Positions 29,181 through 39,777 of a stretch of DNA of 64,000 nucleotides are shown here, piece by piece. Source of the DNA: Cellvibrio sp. PSBB023 (GTDB lineage: Bacteria > Pseudomonadota > Gammaproteobacteria > Pseudomonadales > Cellvibrionaceae); assembly GCF_002007605.1 (NCBI RefSeq), contig NZ_CP019799.1:2768001-2832000 (forward strand), given 5' to 3'. Below the pieces are notes generated by a model. The model searched no databases. It was not told the origin of the DNA and saw only the letters and a list, made by a program, of their open reading frames with translations. The position numbers and the translations under genes were made by a program. Position 1 is the stretch's first letter, and the number at the start of each line of letters is the position of its first letter.

Positions 29181-29942
29181 TCATTCACTTTCTTTGGCCG
29201 CCGCTTTTAGCAGGCGCGCTATTTCTTTCCACAGGTCGAGATAGGCCAGTGCCGCGCGGCTGCGCTGATTGTAGCTGGTAAGTGGGGCGCGTCGCAGCCC
29301 CATTTGCTCGACGGCGGAGTCGTTGGGGATCCAGGTTTTGAGCATGGGCACCGGCATTTTTTTGCTGTTGTCTATGGCCTCGCGGTGCAGGTTGCGGCGC
29401 ATATCTACCTGATTAAAAAAACCGACAATGCGTTTGGGGGCGGATTTTTTGCTGGCGAGAAACTCCACCACTTGCTCCATCGCCCGAATGGAAAGCGGGC
29501 TGGGAATCATCGGGATCAATAAAATATCCACTTCCTGCAATAGCTGTTCAACGCTGGGCGAGAGGGTGGGCGGGCAATCAAAAATCAGCACATCGGCTTT
29601 TTCACTCAGTGGCTTGAGCAACTGCTTGAAGAATTTTTTGTCTTTGCTCAGCTCATCAAACTCGCTATCCAAACTGCGCAAGCTCAAATCAGCGGGGATT
29701 AACATCAGGTTGGGATAAGGGCTGAACAACTCCATCTCGCCGATGGATTTGCCTTTATTAAACAACTTGATCGCTTTGCCAGACCCCGGTTCCTGCTGGC
29801 AAAACCAACTGGCGGCGGCTTGCGGATCCAAATCCCAGAGGATGACATTTTTTTTCGCTGCCGCCGCCATGTATGCCATGTTGACGGCGGTCGTGGTTTT
29901 ACCCACGCCCCCCTTGAGGTTGTAGAAGGCAATTTTGATCAT
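29181..29942 (-). CDS. ParA/MinD-family ATPase (orphan)
   Basis: This 253-residue ATPase has the deviant Walker A NLKGGVGKTTTAVNMAY at residues 7-23, Walker A' region LWDLDPQAAASWF and Walker B VLIFDCPPTL. No parB gene or parS-like site adjoins it, so it is more likely to position a protein complex than to segregate the chromosome. The neighbouring lipoprotein may be functionally linked. Confidence 0.85.
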   Translation of the reverse strand: MIKIAFYNLKGGVGKTTTAVNMAYMAAAAKKNVILWDLDPQAAASWFCQQEPGSGKAIKLFNKGKSIGEMELFSPYPNLMLIPADLSLRSLDSEFDELSKDKKFFKQLLKPLSEKADVLIFDCPPTLSPSVEQLLQEVDILLIPMIPSPLSIRAMEQVVEFLASKKSAPKRIVGFFNQVDMRRNLHREAIDNSKKMPVPMLKTWIPNDSAVEQMGLRRAPLTSYNQRSRAALAYLDLWKEIARLLKAAAKESE

Positions 29943-30152
29943 AGGAGTTCCGTTTGTGGTTGTGACTCGTTATTCGTGGTCTTATCAAACAGCGTCTGTT
30001 TTGCGATCAGCAGAGTTTTACTTGTAGCATTTTTAGGCGCTTCCTTCAAAATTTAGCCAAAATAAAACCGATCCGGCGCACAAAAGCCACTTGGGCGAGC
30101 GCGCTTGACCGCTGCAGCGTACAATCGCGGCTTATTCCTGCGAGCGCACCCC

Positions 30153-31136
30153 ATGACCCAAGCACACCCTTACGAACTGCTCACCCCTGACATGGTGCTG
30201 GATGCCATCGACAGCACCGGTTATTTAACCGATGCACGCATTCTGGCGCTCAACAGCTACGAGAATCGTGTGTATCAGGTGGGTATTGAGGGGGCGAGTC
30301 CGCTGATCGCCAAGTTTTATCGCCCTGAGCGCTGGAGCGATGCGCAGATTCTAGAGGAGCATGGGTTTACGGCTGCGCTGAAGGATCTGGAAATTTCCGT
30401 TGTGCCGCCCTTGGCCGATGACGAAGGCAATACCCTGCGCGAGTTTCAGGGCTTTCGTTTTGCACTCTACCCACGGCAGGGCGGTCATGCGCCCAACCTG
30501 GATGACTTTGATGCGCTGCTCTCCCTTGGCCGCACACTGGGGCGTATCCACGCACTGGGGCAGGCACAACCCTTCCAGCATCGCCCGGCACTGGACATCC
30601 AAACCTTTGGGCGCGACAGCTATGACTTTTTGCTGGCGAATGATTTTATCCCCGCGAGTTTGCGCGAGTCTTATCGCACCCTGGGCGCCGATTTGCTGGC
30701 GCGCTGCGAAACCATAGTTGCGCGGGTGGATTACACGCCTATCCGCCTGCACGGCGACTGTCACCCCGGCAATATTTTGTGGCGCGAAGACGTGCCACAT
30801 TTCGTCGACTTTGACGATGCACGCATGGGCCCGGCGATTCAGGATTTATGGATGCTGCTCTCCGGCGAGCGCGAACAGCAAACCCTGCAACTGGCAGAAG
30901 TGTTGGAAGGCTACCGCGAGTTTTGCGATTTTGATCTGGCCGAGCTGGCGCTGATCGAAGCCCTGCGCAGCCTGCGTATCATGCACTACAGCGCTTGGTT
31001 GGCGCGGCGCTGGAGCGATCCGGCCTTCCCCCGCCACTTCCCCTGGTTTAACAGCGAGCGCTACTGGGGCGAGCATATTCTGGAATTGCGCGAGCAGCTG
31101 GCAGCCATGAATGAGCCGCCGCTAGTCATTTATTGA
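30153..31136 (+). CDS. srkA: Stress response kinase A (YihE/RdoA family)
   Basis: This 327-residue protein kinase-like enzyme of the APH/choline-kinase fold is related to E. coli SrkA, which counters stress-induced death. The catalytic loop LHGDCHPGNILW and metal motif FVDFDDARMGPAIQDLWML are intact, as are YENRVYQVG and the lysine in LIAKFYRP. The ATG at 30153 begins MTQAHPYELLTPDMVLDA, typical for the family; the longer frame adds an unlikely N terminus. Confidence 0.92.
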   Translation: MTQAHPYELLTPDMVLDAIDSTGYLTDARILALNSYENRVYQVGIEGASPLIAKFYRPERWSDAQILEEHGFTAALKDLEISVVPPLADDEGNTLREFQGFRFALYPRQGGHAPNLDDFDALLSLGRTLGRIHALGQAQPFQHRPALDIQTFGRDSYDFLLANDFIPASLRESYRTLGADLLARCETIVARVDYTPIRLHGDCHPGNILWREDVPHFVDFDDARMGPAIQDLWMLLSGEREQQTLQLAEVLEGYREFCDFDLAELALIEALRSLRIMHYSAWLARRWSDPAFPRHFPWFNSERYWGEHILELREQLAAMNEPPLVIY

Positions 31137-31261
31137 TGTTTTGTTGTTGGAAATTCAGCAGCAACGCCCAATAATGAACGACCAATACTTGTTTTGTTAT
31201 TTTTTACTCTAGTCCTACGACTTTTCCTACCTACTACTGTGTTCTGAGTAAGGATCTGGCC

Positions 31262-32071
31262 ATGAATGCCAACATCACCGCCGCGACCGGCGCCATTGTT
31301 ATCGATAGCCTGTGGGAATCCATTCGCACCCAAACCCGCAAGCAGGCCGAAGCCGAGCCGGTGCTCGCCAGCTTCCTCTACTCGACAATCCTCAACCATG
31401 ACAGTCTGGAAGCCGCACTCAGCTTTCACCTCGCCAATAAACTCGATAGCCCTGCCCTGCCCGCCATGCTGATCCGTGAAGTGATCGAAGATGCGATGAG
31501 CCACGACAGCGGCATAGTCGACGCCGTACGCGCCGACCTGCTCGCGGTGAGCGAACGCGATTCGGCCTGCTGCTCACTGGTAACACCCCTGCTCTACTTC
31601 AAAGGCTTCCACGCCCTGCAGGCCTATCGCGTCGCACACTGGCTGTGGAATCAGGGGCGCAACTCGCTGGCGCTGTTTCTGCAGAATCGTATTTCCGCCG
31701 TGTTTGCGGTGGACATCCACCCCGCTGCGCGTATCGGCAAGGGCATTATGTTTGATCACGCCACCGGTATAGTCATTGGTGAAACTGCGGTGATTGAAGA
31801 TATGGTGTCCATCATGCAGTCAGTCACCTTGGGCGGCACGGGCAAAGAAGCGGGCGACCGACACCCCAAAGTGCGCAAAGGCGTGCTGATTGGCGCTGGC
31901 GCCAAAATACTGGGCAATATCAATGTGGGCGAGTGCGCCAAAATTGGCGCCGGAAGTGTGGTGCTAAAAGACGTTCCCGCCCGCGCTACAGTAGCGGGAG
32001 TGCCGGCCCAGGTGATCGGAGAGACGCAGTGTTCACAACCCTCCCGTGAAATGGATCACCTTATTCGCTAA
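31262..32071 (+). CDS. cysE: Serine O-acetyltransferase
   Basis: This 269-residue enzyme makes O-acetylserine, the cysteine precursor. It has an N-terminal helical domain (residues 1-140) and a left-handed beta-helix of hexapeptide repeats (IHPAARIGKGIMFDHATGIV; VIEDMVSIMQSVTLGGTGKE; GVLIGAGAKILGNINVGEC). The catalytic His lies in FDHATG. Length and domain order match the long CysE form. It stands alone here, away from the sulfate genes at 12-18 kb. Confidence 0.95.
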   Translation: MNANITAATGAIVIDSLWESIRTQTRKQAEAEPVLASFLYSTILNHDSLEAALSFHLANKLDSPALPAMLIREVIEDAMSHDSGIVDAVRADLLAVSERDSACCSLVTPLLYFKGFHALQAYRVAHWLWNQGRNSLALFLQNRISAVFAVDIHPAARIGKGIMFDHATGIVIGETAVIEDMVSIMQSVTLGGTGKEAGDRHPKVRKGVLIGAGAKILGNINVGECAKIGAGSVVLKDVPARATVAGVPAQVIGETQCSQPSREMDHLIR

Positions 32072-32279
32072 TAACTGCCGCTTTCTGCCTTCGCACAGTT
32101 AAGCGGCACAAGGGCGCACCAAAAAAGTCGGCACGCACCAAAACACACCAATCAATATAAACAATCGCAATAAAAGTACCTGTTTACAGGCTTTCCTGCG
32201 TTGGTCTGAATTTTGCTCAACTATCCAGCCTAGAGCGTCTAGTCCATAGAGTCTAATCCAGGACCGGGGAGAGCAAAGT

Positions 32280-32702
32280 ATGCAATACACTAAGCCGATG
32301 GTTGATTTGGTATACGAGATTCGTCGCCGGGTTGATGCAACAATGAAACCCAGCGTTAAGATGGCCAATCCGGATGTACTCAAAGAACTGGCGGATTATC
32401 ACCACCAGAGCAAAGACACCATCACCAAAGCCCTGATTAAAGAGCTGCTCTTTATGGCTGGCCCAGAGTGGGCGGCGCTGTTGGAACCGGCGGCTGAAGC
32501 CGTGAAAACGGATATACCCCGCCAGATTGTCAAAGTGTATCGCGGTCAAACCGTTCTACAAGATGCCACTCCTGAGCCCTCGGAAACGCCATCACCACAG
32601 GCAGTGCACAGTGAGCCAATTCCCACCGAGACAGCGGCTGCACCCGCAGCACCAGCTGCAGAAAAACCGGTACGCATGTATCGAGGCCATCCTATTATCT
32701 AG
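32280..32702 (+). CDS. Conserved hypothetical protein with two YRG motifs
   Basis: This 140-residue protein has a helical N-terminal half (residues 1-72) and a P/A-rich linker. Two similar short segments, IVKVYRGQTVL (about 83-93) and VRMYRGHPII at the C terminus, flank the linker. I do not recognise the family. There is no signal peptide or membrane helix. The ATG is preceded by GGGGAG. The paired YRG segments may be docking motifs; this is speculation. Confidence 0.68.
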   Translation: MQYTKPMVDLVYEIRRRVDATMKPSVKMANPDVLKELADYHHQSKDTITKALIKELLFMAGPEWAALLEPAAEAVKTDIPRQIVKVYRGQTVLQDATPEPSETPSPQAVHSEPIPTETAAAPAAPAAEKPVRMYRGHPII

Positions 32703-32736
32703 CCAGCTACGCTCACCGATCACCATCAACAACCAT

Positions 32737-32769
32737 GAAAAAAACAGGGCGATCAATGATCGCCCTGTT
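32737..32769 (-). terminator. Intrinsic terminator downstream of mscL
   Basis: AACAGGGCGATCA (32743-32755) and TGATCGCCCTGTT (32757-32769) pair perfectly over 13 bp. On the reverse strand the stem is followed by a T run, which fits termination of mscL; it may also stop the convergent gene. Confidence 0.85.
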
Positions 32770-32805
32770 CGTAATCTCACCTCAGGTTTACACCCATGGT
32801 TGCGA

Positions 32806-33216
32806 TTATTTTTGTTGCTGCTGCTTTAATAAATCGCGGATTTCCGTTAACAACAATTCTTCATTGCTCGGAGCAGGCGGAGCGGCAGGCTCCTCTTCTT
32901 CCTTTTTCTTCAAGCGATTAATCACCTTGATCACCATAAAAATAACAAACGAAATGATGGTGAAATCAATCAGGGTTTGCAGGAATTTGCCATAGGCCAC
33001 TAATACCGGCGACTGACCTTCCAGAAGCGCGGGCAAGGTGAACGCCAGATCCGAAAAATTAACACCACCAATCAAATAACCAATCGGCGGCATCACCACA
33101 TCACCTACCAACGACGACACAATTTTTCCAAAGGCAGTACCGATAATCACACCCACGGCTAAATCCACCACATTGCCTTTAATCGCAAAGGCCTTAAACT
33201 CTTTTATGATACTCAT
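32806..33216 (-). CDS. mscL: Large-conductance mechanosensitive channel
   Basis: This 136-residue inner-membrane channel opens under membrane tension and releases solutes in osmotic downshock. It has the amphipathic N terminus [17 protein letters not shown]1 [22 protein letters not shown]2 around [16 protein letters not shown] and a charged C-terminal helix. It has normal family length and its own terminator. Confidence 0.96.
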   Translation of the reverse strand: MSIIKEFKAFAIKGNVVDLAVGVIIGTAFGKIVSSLVGDVVMPPIGYLIGGVNFSDLAFTLPALLEGQSPVLVAYGKFLQTLIDFTIISFVIFMVIKVINRLKKKEEEEPAAPPAPSNEELLLTEIRDLLKQQQQK

Positions 33217-33326
33217 GTTACATCCCCTTTTTTAAATTGAATGAGTCGGTTATTGGTAAGCATAGCGAAAGTTTTATAACCCATACGCCAATTAAAACCA
33301 AGATCCCGAATAAAAGATGCCAGGGA

Positions 33327-33518
33327 TTACTCATCCTCGCGCTGTGCGTACACATCAGGTACGCCATCTTCATCAACCGTCACATGCAGCACCATGGGCT
33401 GGCAGCACACCTGACAATCCTCTACGTACGTTTGCTGCTCGCAGGAACAATCCACCAACACACTGATAGGCTCACCGCAATAAGGGCAATCGATAAAACA
33501 CTCTTCTTGTAAACTCAT
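33327..33518 (-). CDS. CPXCG-motif cysteine-rich protein
   Basis: This 63-residue protein has two zinc-ribbon-like pairs, CPYCGEPI and CQVCCQP, and another cysteine pair in DCSCEQ. It matches the small CPXCG family of gammaproteobacteria, whose function is unknown. It is 15 bases downstream of ubiD on the same strand, so it may be co-transcribed. Confidence 0.85.
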   Translation of the reverse strand: MSLQEECFIDCPYCGEPISVLVDCSCEQQTYVEDCQVCCQPMVLHVTVDEDGVPDVYAQREDE

Positions 33519-33533
33519 CGCCCACTCCCGGTA

Positions 33534-35015
33534 TTAATAAGCGGTTGGCAAATCTATGCCCAATTCATCCCACAGGCTATCGATACGCTCTTTCACGGCC
33601 TGATCCATCACAATCGGAGTGCCCCACTCGCGGGTAGTTTCGCCCGGCCATTTGTTGGTTGCATCAAACCCGATTTTGGAACCCAGACCGGAAACCGGTG
33701 AGGCGAAATCGAGATAATCAATCGGCGTATTTTCAATCATCACCGTGTCCCGCGCCGGATCCATACGTGTCGTCATGGCCCAGATCACATCGTTCCAATC
33801 GCGCGCGTTCACATCATCGTCAGTGACAATCACAAACTTGGTGTACATAAACTGCCGCAGAAAACTCCACACACCCATCATCACCCGCTTGGCGTGACCG
33901 GGGTATTGTTTTTTCATAGTCACCACAGCCATGCGATATGAGCAACCTTCGGGCGGCAAATAAAAATCCACAATCTCCGGAAATTGTTTTTGCAAAATCG
34001 GCACAAACACTTCGTTGAGCGCAACACCGAGAATGGCAGGCTCATCCGGCGGACGTCCGGTATAGGTGCTGTGATAAATCGGATCGCGGCGATGGGTAAT
34101 TCGCTCTACCGTGAACACCGGGAAATTATCGACTTCATTGTAGTAACCGGTGTGATCACCAAAGGGCCCCTCGGGCGCCACATCATTGGGAGCGATATAC
34201 CCTTCCAAAATAAATTCAGCAGAGGCAGGGACTTGTAAATCATTGCCGATACATTTCACCACTTCGGTTTTATCGCCGCGCAATAAACCGGCAAAACCGT
34301 ATTCAGACAAAGTATCCGGCACCGGTGTGACGGCGCCAAGAATGGTTGCGGGATCAGCACCGAGAGCAACTGCAACGGGGTAATTTTTTCCAGGATTTTG
34401 TATTTGGAATTCACGAAAATCCAGAGCGCCACCACGATGGGAAAGCCAGCGCATGATCAACCGGTTTTTACCAATTTTTTGCATGCGGTAAATGCCGAGA
34501 TTCTGCCGCTCTTTGTGCGGTCCGCGCGTGACGACCAAGGGCCAGGTCACCAGCGGCCCCGCATCACCCGGCCAGCAGGTTTGAATTGGCAGCAGATCCA
34601 GATTAACCGCATCGCCTTCCAACACCACATCCTGACACTGGGCTTTGCTCAACACTTTCGGGGCCAGATTTAACACCTGCTTAAATAGCGGCAATTTATC
34701 CCAGGCATCCTTAAACCCTTTGGGTGGCTCCGGCTCTTTTAAAAACGCGAGTAACTTGCCCACTTCGCGCAGCGCCGTTACCGATTCCTGCCCCATACCC
34801 AAGGCAACGCGCTCGGTAGTGCCAAATAAATTGGCGAGCACAGGAATGTCATAGCCTTTGGGGTTTTCAAACAGCAGCGCAGGGCCACCAGCACGCAGGG
34901 TGCGATCGCAAATTTCTGTCATTTCAAGGTTGGGGTCGATTTCTTGCTTGATGCGTTTTAATAAACCGCGCGCCTCCAACAAATCGATAAAATCCCTTAG
35001 GTCTTTGTATTTCAT
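33534..35015 (-). CDS. ubiD: 4-hydroxy-3-polyprenylbenzoate decarboxylase
   Basis: This 493-residue prenyl-FMN-dependent decarboxylase acts in ubiquinone synthesis. Family blocks include [56 protein letters not shown] and [18 protein letters not shown], the last holding part of the cofactor pocket. It lies downstream of rho, as in Pseudomonas, but a rho terminator separates them. Confidence 0.95.
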   Translation of the reverse strand: MKYKDLRDFIDLLEARGLLKRIKQEIDPNLEMTEICDRTLRAGGPALLFENPKGYDIPVLANLFGTTERVALGMGQESVTALREVGKLLAFLKEPEPPKGFKDAWDKLPLFKQVLNLAPKVLSKAQCQDVVLEGDAVNLDLLPIQTCWPGDAGPLVTWPLVVTRGPHKERQNLGIYRMQKIGKNRLIMRWLSHRGGALDFREFQIQNPGKNYPVAVALGADPATILGAVTPVPDTLSEYGFAGLLRGDKTEVVKCIGNDLQVPASAEFILEGYIAPNDVAPEGPFGDHTGYYNEVDNFPVFTVERITHRRDPIYHSTYTGRPPDEPAILGVALNEVFVPILQKQFPEIVDFYLPPEGCSYRMAVVTMKKQYPGHAKRVMMGVWSFLRQFMYTKFVIVTDDDVNARDWNDVIWAMTTRMDPARDTVMIENTPIDYLDFASPVSGLGSKIGFDATNKWPGETTREWGTPIVMDQAVKERIDSLWDELGIDLPTAY

Positions 35016-35061
35016 ATTCTTAACAACCCGAGTCGTAAAGCCAAAGTTAAAGACGGTACTG

Positions 35062-35103
35062 TAAAAAAGAAAAACCCGTATAAAGTGCAGTAAATACGGG
35101 TTT
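35062..35103 (-). terminator. Intrinsic terminator of rho
   Basis: AAACCCGTA (35072-35080) and TACGGGTTT (35095-35103) form a 9-bp stem; on the reverse strand TTTTTCTTTTTT follows. It lies about 60 bases after the rho stop. Confidence 0.82.
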
Positions 35104-35163
35104 AGATTCCCGCATCACGCTGCGCTCCATACGGGCTACACGTTTACAATATTTTTTGAAGTA

Positions 35164-36423
35164 TTACTTGCGCTTCATCGACATAAAGAATTCGTCGTTG
35201 GTTTTGAAATCTTTCAGCTTGTCGAGTAAAAATTCTGTTGCGGCAACGTCTTCCATATCGTTCAACAAACGACGCAGAATCCAGGCGCGCTGCAACTCAT
35301 CTTCTTTCATCAGTAAATCTTCGCGGCGAGTACCGGAGCGGCGCACATTGATCGCAGGGTAAATACGCTTCTCAGCAATTTTGCGATCAAGGTGTAATTC
35401 CAGATTGCCCGTACCTTTAAATTCTTCGTAAATAACTTCGTCCATTTTGGAACCAGTATCTACCAGTGCGGTGGCGATAATACTCAAACTGCCACCTTCT
35501 TCGATATTACGTGCCGCACCAAAGAAACGCTTGGGCCGCTCAAGTGCATGCGCATCCACACCACCGGTCAATACTTTGCCGGATGAAGGAATAACGGTGT
35601 TGTACGCGCGGGCCAAACGAGTAATAGAGTCGAGCAAAATCACTACGTCTTTTTTGTGCTCAACCAAACGCTTGGCTTTTTCGATCACCATGTCGGCCAC
35701 TTGTACGTGACGCGCGGGCGGTTCATCAAAGGTAGAGGCAACCACTTCGCCGCGCACCGAGCGCTGCATTTCCGTTACTTCTTCCGGACGCTCGTCAATC
35801 AACAATACAATCAAATGACATTCGGGATTATTGCGCGTAATCGCCTGCGCAATATTTTGCATCATGATGGTTTTACCCGCCTTGGGAGGTGCGACGATCA
35901 AACCGCGCTGACCTTTACCAATAGGAGCAATCAAATCGATGATACGACCGGTGAGGTCTTCGGTAGAGCCATTGCCCGCTTCAAGCGGCAAACGAATATT
36001 GGGGAACAGCGGCGTGAGGTTTTCAAACAGAATTTTATTGCGGGAATTTTCTGGTTTGTCGAAGTTAATATCGTTAACTTTCAACAGGGCAAAATAGCGT
36101 TCACCTTCTTTGGGGGGGCGAATCTTGCCGGAGATGGTGTCACCAGTGCGCAGGTTAAAGCGGCGAATCTGGCTGGGTGAAACATAAATATCGTCGGGAC
36201 CTGCTAAATACGAACTGTCGGCTGAGCGTAAAAATCCGAATCCATCCACCAAAATTTCCAAAACACCATCACCGTAAATATCCTCTCCGCCTTTGGCGTG
36301 GCGCTTGAGGATATTGAAGATAATGTCCTGTTTGCGCGAGCGGGCGATATTTTCCAATCCCATTTCATGGGCGATATCAATTAATTCTTCAATCGGTTTC
36401 TTTTTAAGGTCGGTTAGATTCAT
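35164..36423 (-). CDS. rho: Transcription termination factor Rho
   Basis: This 419-residue hexameric RNA helicase starts [20 protein letters not shown]. The primary RNA-binding domain includes [21 protein letters not shown]. The P-loop [12 protein letters not shown] lies near residue 175 and Walker B in [16 protein letters not shown]. The length equals that of E. coli Rho. It follows trxA across a 385-base leader, the usual gammaproteobacterial order. Confidence 0.97.
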   Translation of the reverse strand: MNLTDLKKKPIEELIDIAHEMGLENIARSRKQDIIFNILKRHAKGGEDIYGDGVLEILVDGFGFLRSADSSYLAGPDDIYVSPSQIRRFNLRTGDTISGKIRPPKEGERYFALLKVNDINFDKPENSRNKILFENLTPLFPNIRLPLEAGNGSTEDLTGRIIDLIAPIGKGQRGLIVAPPKAGKTIMMQNIAQAITRNNPECHLIVLLIDERPEEVTEMQRSVRGEVVASTFDEPPARHVQVADMVIEKAKRLVEHKKDVVILLDSITRLARAYNTVIPSSGKVLTGGVDAHALERPKRFFGAARNIEEGGSLSIIATALVDTGSKMDEVIYEEFKGTGNLELHLDRKIAEKRIYPAINVRRSGTRREDLLMKEDELQRAWILRRLLNDMEDVAATEFLLDKLKDFKTNDEFFMSMKRK

Positions 36424-36808
36424 AGGAAAGACTTTATGGATGGATGTGAGTTATTGCAGGTGATCGCAATGCGATACTGTTTTTAGAAAATCGAACATAG
36501 TTACGCTGTTTATCTGACAAGGAAATCTGATGATGGATCCTGCGGATAGTTAGTTGGCCAGTCTCGTTTCCATGATGAGCACGCTAAAGCCCATTCAGTT
36601 GTTGTTAGTGGAGAACTGGTCGGTTGATTTATTCGCGTATCAGATACCGGGGCAAGAACAACAGCAGGGAATTTAGAGTTTGTTCGTCTGGTTTTTAGAA
36701 TCGGGAAGGTGATTCGGGGGAGGAACAAACATTGGATGTTCGGAGTATAGCGATAAAAATCCGTAAGTGCAAAAACAAATTGGGCCATCTTGCGATGGCC
36801 CGGAGCAA
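36424..36808 (-). other. rho leader region
   Basis: These 385 bases lie between trxA and rho. The trxA terminator occupies the right end. The remainder probably holds the rho promoter and an untranslated leader, since rho autoregulates its own leader in other bacteria. I see no gene or firm promoter match. Confidence 0.55.
36782..36801 (-). terminator. Intrinsic terminator of trxA
   Basis: GGGCCATC (36782-36789) and GATGGCCC (36794-36801) form an 8-bp stem eight bases after the trxA stop. On the reverse strand AATTTGTTTTT follows. Confidence 0.78.
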
Positions 36809-37138
36809 TTAAAGGGAAGAATTAATAAATTCGACCAATTGCGGCTTGCTCAATGCGCCCACTTTAGTGGCATGCGCTGCGCCGTTTTTGAAAATAATCA
36901 GGGTAGGAATACCGCGAATACCAAATTTAGCAGGGGTATCCTTGTTGGCATCCACGTCCATTTTGGCGATTTTGATCTTGCCTTCAAACTGTTCAGCCAA
37001 ATCATCAAGGATGGGGGCGATCATTTTGCAAGGACCACACCAGGCTGCCCAAAAGTCTACCAACACGGGCAAATCGGCGGTTAACACGTCTTGCTCGAAG
37101 CTGGCATCACTAACATGAACGATTGCATCACTACTCAT
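36809..37138 (-). CDS. trxA: Thioredoxin 1
   Basis: This 109-residue redox protein has the active site [10 protein letters not shown] and the cis-proline region [12 protein letters not shown]. It reduces disulfides in ribonucleotide reductase, PAPS reductase and others. I chose the start at 37138 ([11 protein letters not shown]). Together with rho and ubiD it reproduces a conserved order. Confidence 0.96.
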   Translation of the reverse strand: MSSDAIVHVSDASFEQDVLTADLPVLVDFWAAWCGPCKMIAPILDDLAEQFEGKIKIAKMDVDANKDTPAKFGIRGIPTLIIFKNGAAHATKVGALSKPQLVEFINSSL

Positions 37139-37257
37139 AAATAACTCCAAACCTGTCGGTTAGCGGGTGATGGGCGAACCCAATGAATGATCGCCATCAT
37201 AAGGATTGACCCGACCCCAGGCAAGGAGAAAAAACCAATCATCGCTATAGGAGGGCT

Positions 37258-39660
37258 CTATGTGGGCGGCACCAACAGCCCCGTTGCATCAAAGGCGGCA
37301 TAGAGGGTATCGAAGGTCACTGGCTTGGATAAATAGTAGTTCATGCCACTGGCAAACACGGCTTCGCGGTGCTCCTGCAGGGCGTGCGCAGTCAGGGCAA
37401 TAATCGGGATTGGCGCCAAAGCTTCGCGCCGTTCGTAGTCGCGAATACTGCGGGTGGCTTCAAAGCCATCCATCTCCGGCATTTCGCAATCCATGAGAAT
37501 CAGGTCAAAACGGTTGCGGGGCTGCTGCGCCGCATCGCAGGCCTCAGCGCCATTTTCAGCAAAAACCGGCACTATATTCAGTTTACCCAGAAGGCCTTTA
37601 ATAACCATGCGATTCACCGGATTGTCTTCAGCCACTAACACCCGCAGATGTGAAAACTTGGCCAGATCTTGCTGCTTGCGTTCACTCGGCAATTCAGGCG
37701 CTGTTTCATGGCCGGACAAAGCAATCAACTCGCGCTGCAACAATTTGAGGGAGATAGGTTTGCGCACGATGGAATGAATCGCCAAGCGCCGCAGCTGCAA
37801 CTGGTCGTGATAGACATCGCCCGCGCTGAACATAAAAAGAGGCAAGTCGCGAAACTCGGCGGTATCGCGCAGCCATTGGGCCAATTCCAGGCCATTGGCA
37901 TCCGGTAATAAATAGTCGGCACCCACAAAGTCAAATGGCTCACCGGAGTGCATGGCGTGTTTAAGCTGGGATAGCGCCGTTTTGGCAGAGCGCGCGGCTT
38001 CTACATTCAACCCCCAGTCGCGACAGCAACGGACAATAAAATCCGAGAGCATGACACCACTTTCCACCAGCAGGAGTTTTTTACCCTGTAATAACTGCTC
38101 GCGTTTTTCCGGGCGCACATCGGTCAAATCGCACACTGATTCTTGCGCGAATCTGGCAGTAAACCAGAAGGTGGAGCCGAGCCCCTTTTCGCTGTCGACA
38201 CCAATCTTGCCGCCCATTAATTCCGCCAGGCTTTTGCAAATAGCCAGCCCTAAGCCAGTGCCACCGTACTTGCGGGTGGTGGAGGCATCGGCCTGGTTGA
38301 ACGAATCAAACAGGTTGCCTGCGTTGGACATATCAATACCAATGCCACTGTCTTGCACAGCAAAACGCAATTCAACTTCTTCGTTTGCCAGATTCTGCAC
38401 CGCACTGACTTGTAGCGAGATAAACCCTTCGCTGGTGAACTTAAACGCATTACCCAACAGGTTGATGATAATTTGGCGCAGGCGAGTGGGATCGCCACGC
38501 AACCAGCGCGGTACGCCGGGCAATAAGCCACCAAACAGTTCGATCTGGCGTTTATTCGCCGTCGCACCAAACAGTTGGATACAGTTTTCCACCAGTTCGT
38601 CGAGTTCAAAGGTCGTTTCTTCCAACGCCATTTTGCCCGCTTCAATTTTGGAGTAGTCGAGGATGTCGTTAATGATGGTGAGTAGCGTTTCGCCGGAGCG
38701 GTGAATAACATCGATGTAATGTTTTTGATTTTCATCGAGCGGTGTGTCGCGCAGCATTTCCAACATGCCAATCACGCCATTCATTGGCGTGCGAATTTCA
38801 TGGCTCATGGTGGCAAGGAATTGACTCTTGGCGCGGCTGGCATCTTCCGCTGCATTTTTTTGGCGGCGGGTTTCCAGCTTCTCTTCTTTTTCTGTCAGGA
38901 GGGCAATCTCAATCGCATGGCGCTGTTCGATATCATCGAGCAAGGTCTCGCGCATGTGGTTAATTGCACTGACAACATTATCCAGCTCATCCGGTGCAGA
39001 GTTTACTTTCAAGCGTTTGAGCTTGAGCGGTTTGGTGAGGGTTTCCAGGTTCAAATTGCGCGCATAATTGGCGATGGTTTTCATATGGCGGGTGAGCAAG
39101 GTATGCACCAACCAGACAATAAAAAGAGCGATCACCAGGGTTTTGGTGCCTTGCACCAGGGCGATAAAAAAAGCGCGCTGCCATAACTTGTCATAAATAC
39201 TGTTGAGGCTGGCCGTTACGGTCAGTATGCCCAACTGTTGTTGCGGGGTACTGGCATCTTCATAAATCAGCGGATAACTGCGCACCAGAAATTGGCTGCG
39301 TTTTGTTTCCAGTTCTTTGGGGTCATAGACATTATTACTGGCCACCAGTGTTTGTTCGGCATTATTCCAGTCGTGCCATACCACGCGCACTTGCACCACA
39401 TCATCAACCGCCAATACGCTGTGAATCTGGATGTTGAGCTGCTCCTGATCAAACCCCCAAAGGCTTTTGGTGATACTGGCAAGGGTGCTGATGCGCACCT
39501 GATCAATGCGCTTTTCCAACGCAGCAATGTCGTCGTTAAAGTTGCTATGCAGCTGCAGCAAAACCGCAACCAGGGTGATGATTGAGCTGCTGATAATGAT
39601 GAGCCCCAGCAGCCGTGCGGCAATGGGATTTTCGCGCATGTAGCGTCTTATATTCGGCAT
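37258..39660 (-). CDS. Hybrid sensor histidine kinase with two receiver domains
   Basis: This 800-residue BarA-like kinase has a membrane helix near residues 15-37, a periplasmic segment (SITKSLWGFDQEQLNIQIH), a second helix near 165-185 and a HAMP-like linker. The HisKA domain has His287 in SHEIRTPMNG, and the ATPase domain shows NLLGNAFKFT and GTGLGLAICKSLAELMGG. The first receiver is divergent but keeps an Asp in FVGADYLLPDANG; the second is canonical, with Asp724 in DLILMDCEMPEMDG. No Hpt domain is visible, so an external phosphotransfer protein is expected. The start at 39660 gives a normal N terminus. Confidence 0.9.
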   Translation of the reverse strand: MPNIRRYMRENPIAARLLGLIIISSSIITLVAVLLQLHSNFNDDIAALEKRIDQVRISTLASITKSLWGFDQEQLNIQIHSVLAVDDVVQVRVVWHDWNNAEQTLVASNNVYDPKELETKRSQFLVRSYPLIYEDASTPQQQLGILTVTASLNSIYDKLWQRAFFIALVQGTKTLVIALFIVWLVHTLLTRHMKTIANYARNLNLETLTKPLKLKRLKVNSAPDELDNVVSAINHMRETLLDDIEQRHAIEIALLTEKEEKLETRRQKNAAEDASRAKSQFLATMSHEIRTPMNGVIGMLEMLRDTPLDENQKHYIDVIHRSGETLLTIINDILDYSKIEAGKMALEETTFELDELVENCIQLFGATANKRQIELFGGLLPGVPRWLRGDPTRLRQIIINLLGNAFKFTSEGFISLQVSAVQNLANEEVELRFAVQDSGIGIDMSNAGNLFDSFNQADASTTRKYGGTGLGLAICKSLAELMGGKIGVDSEKGLGSTFWFTARFAQESVCDLTDVRPEKREQLLQGKKLLLVESGVMLSDFIVRCCRDWGLNVEAARSAKTALSQLKHAMHSGEPFDFVGADYLLPDANGLELAQWLRDTAEFRDLPLFMFSAGDVYHDQLQLRRLAIHSIVRKPISLKLLQRELIALSGHETAPELPSERKQQDLAKFSHLRVLVAEDNPVNRMVIKGLLGKLNIVPVFAENGAEACDAAQQPRNRFDLILMDCEMPEMDGFEATRSIRDYERREALAPIPIIALTAHALQEHREAVFASGMNYYLSKPVTFDTLYAAFDATGLLVPPT

Positions 39661-39777
39661 TTCACTCGTCGCACCAACACAAAAAAAGAGTCGTGCTTTG
39701 GAGTGTAGCACCTAACCACAAAGAACCTGCTACCCTTGCAAATAGATAGACGGGTTTGCACACAAAAGTTCTGGCGC

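Noticed and set aside
31130..31504. Reverse-strand frame opposite the cysE start
   Set aside because: It overlaps the conserved cysE N terminus and shows no coding features of its own.
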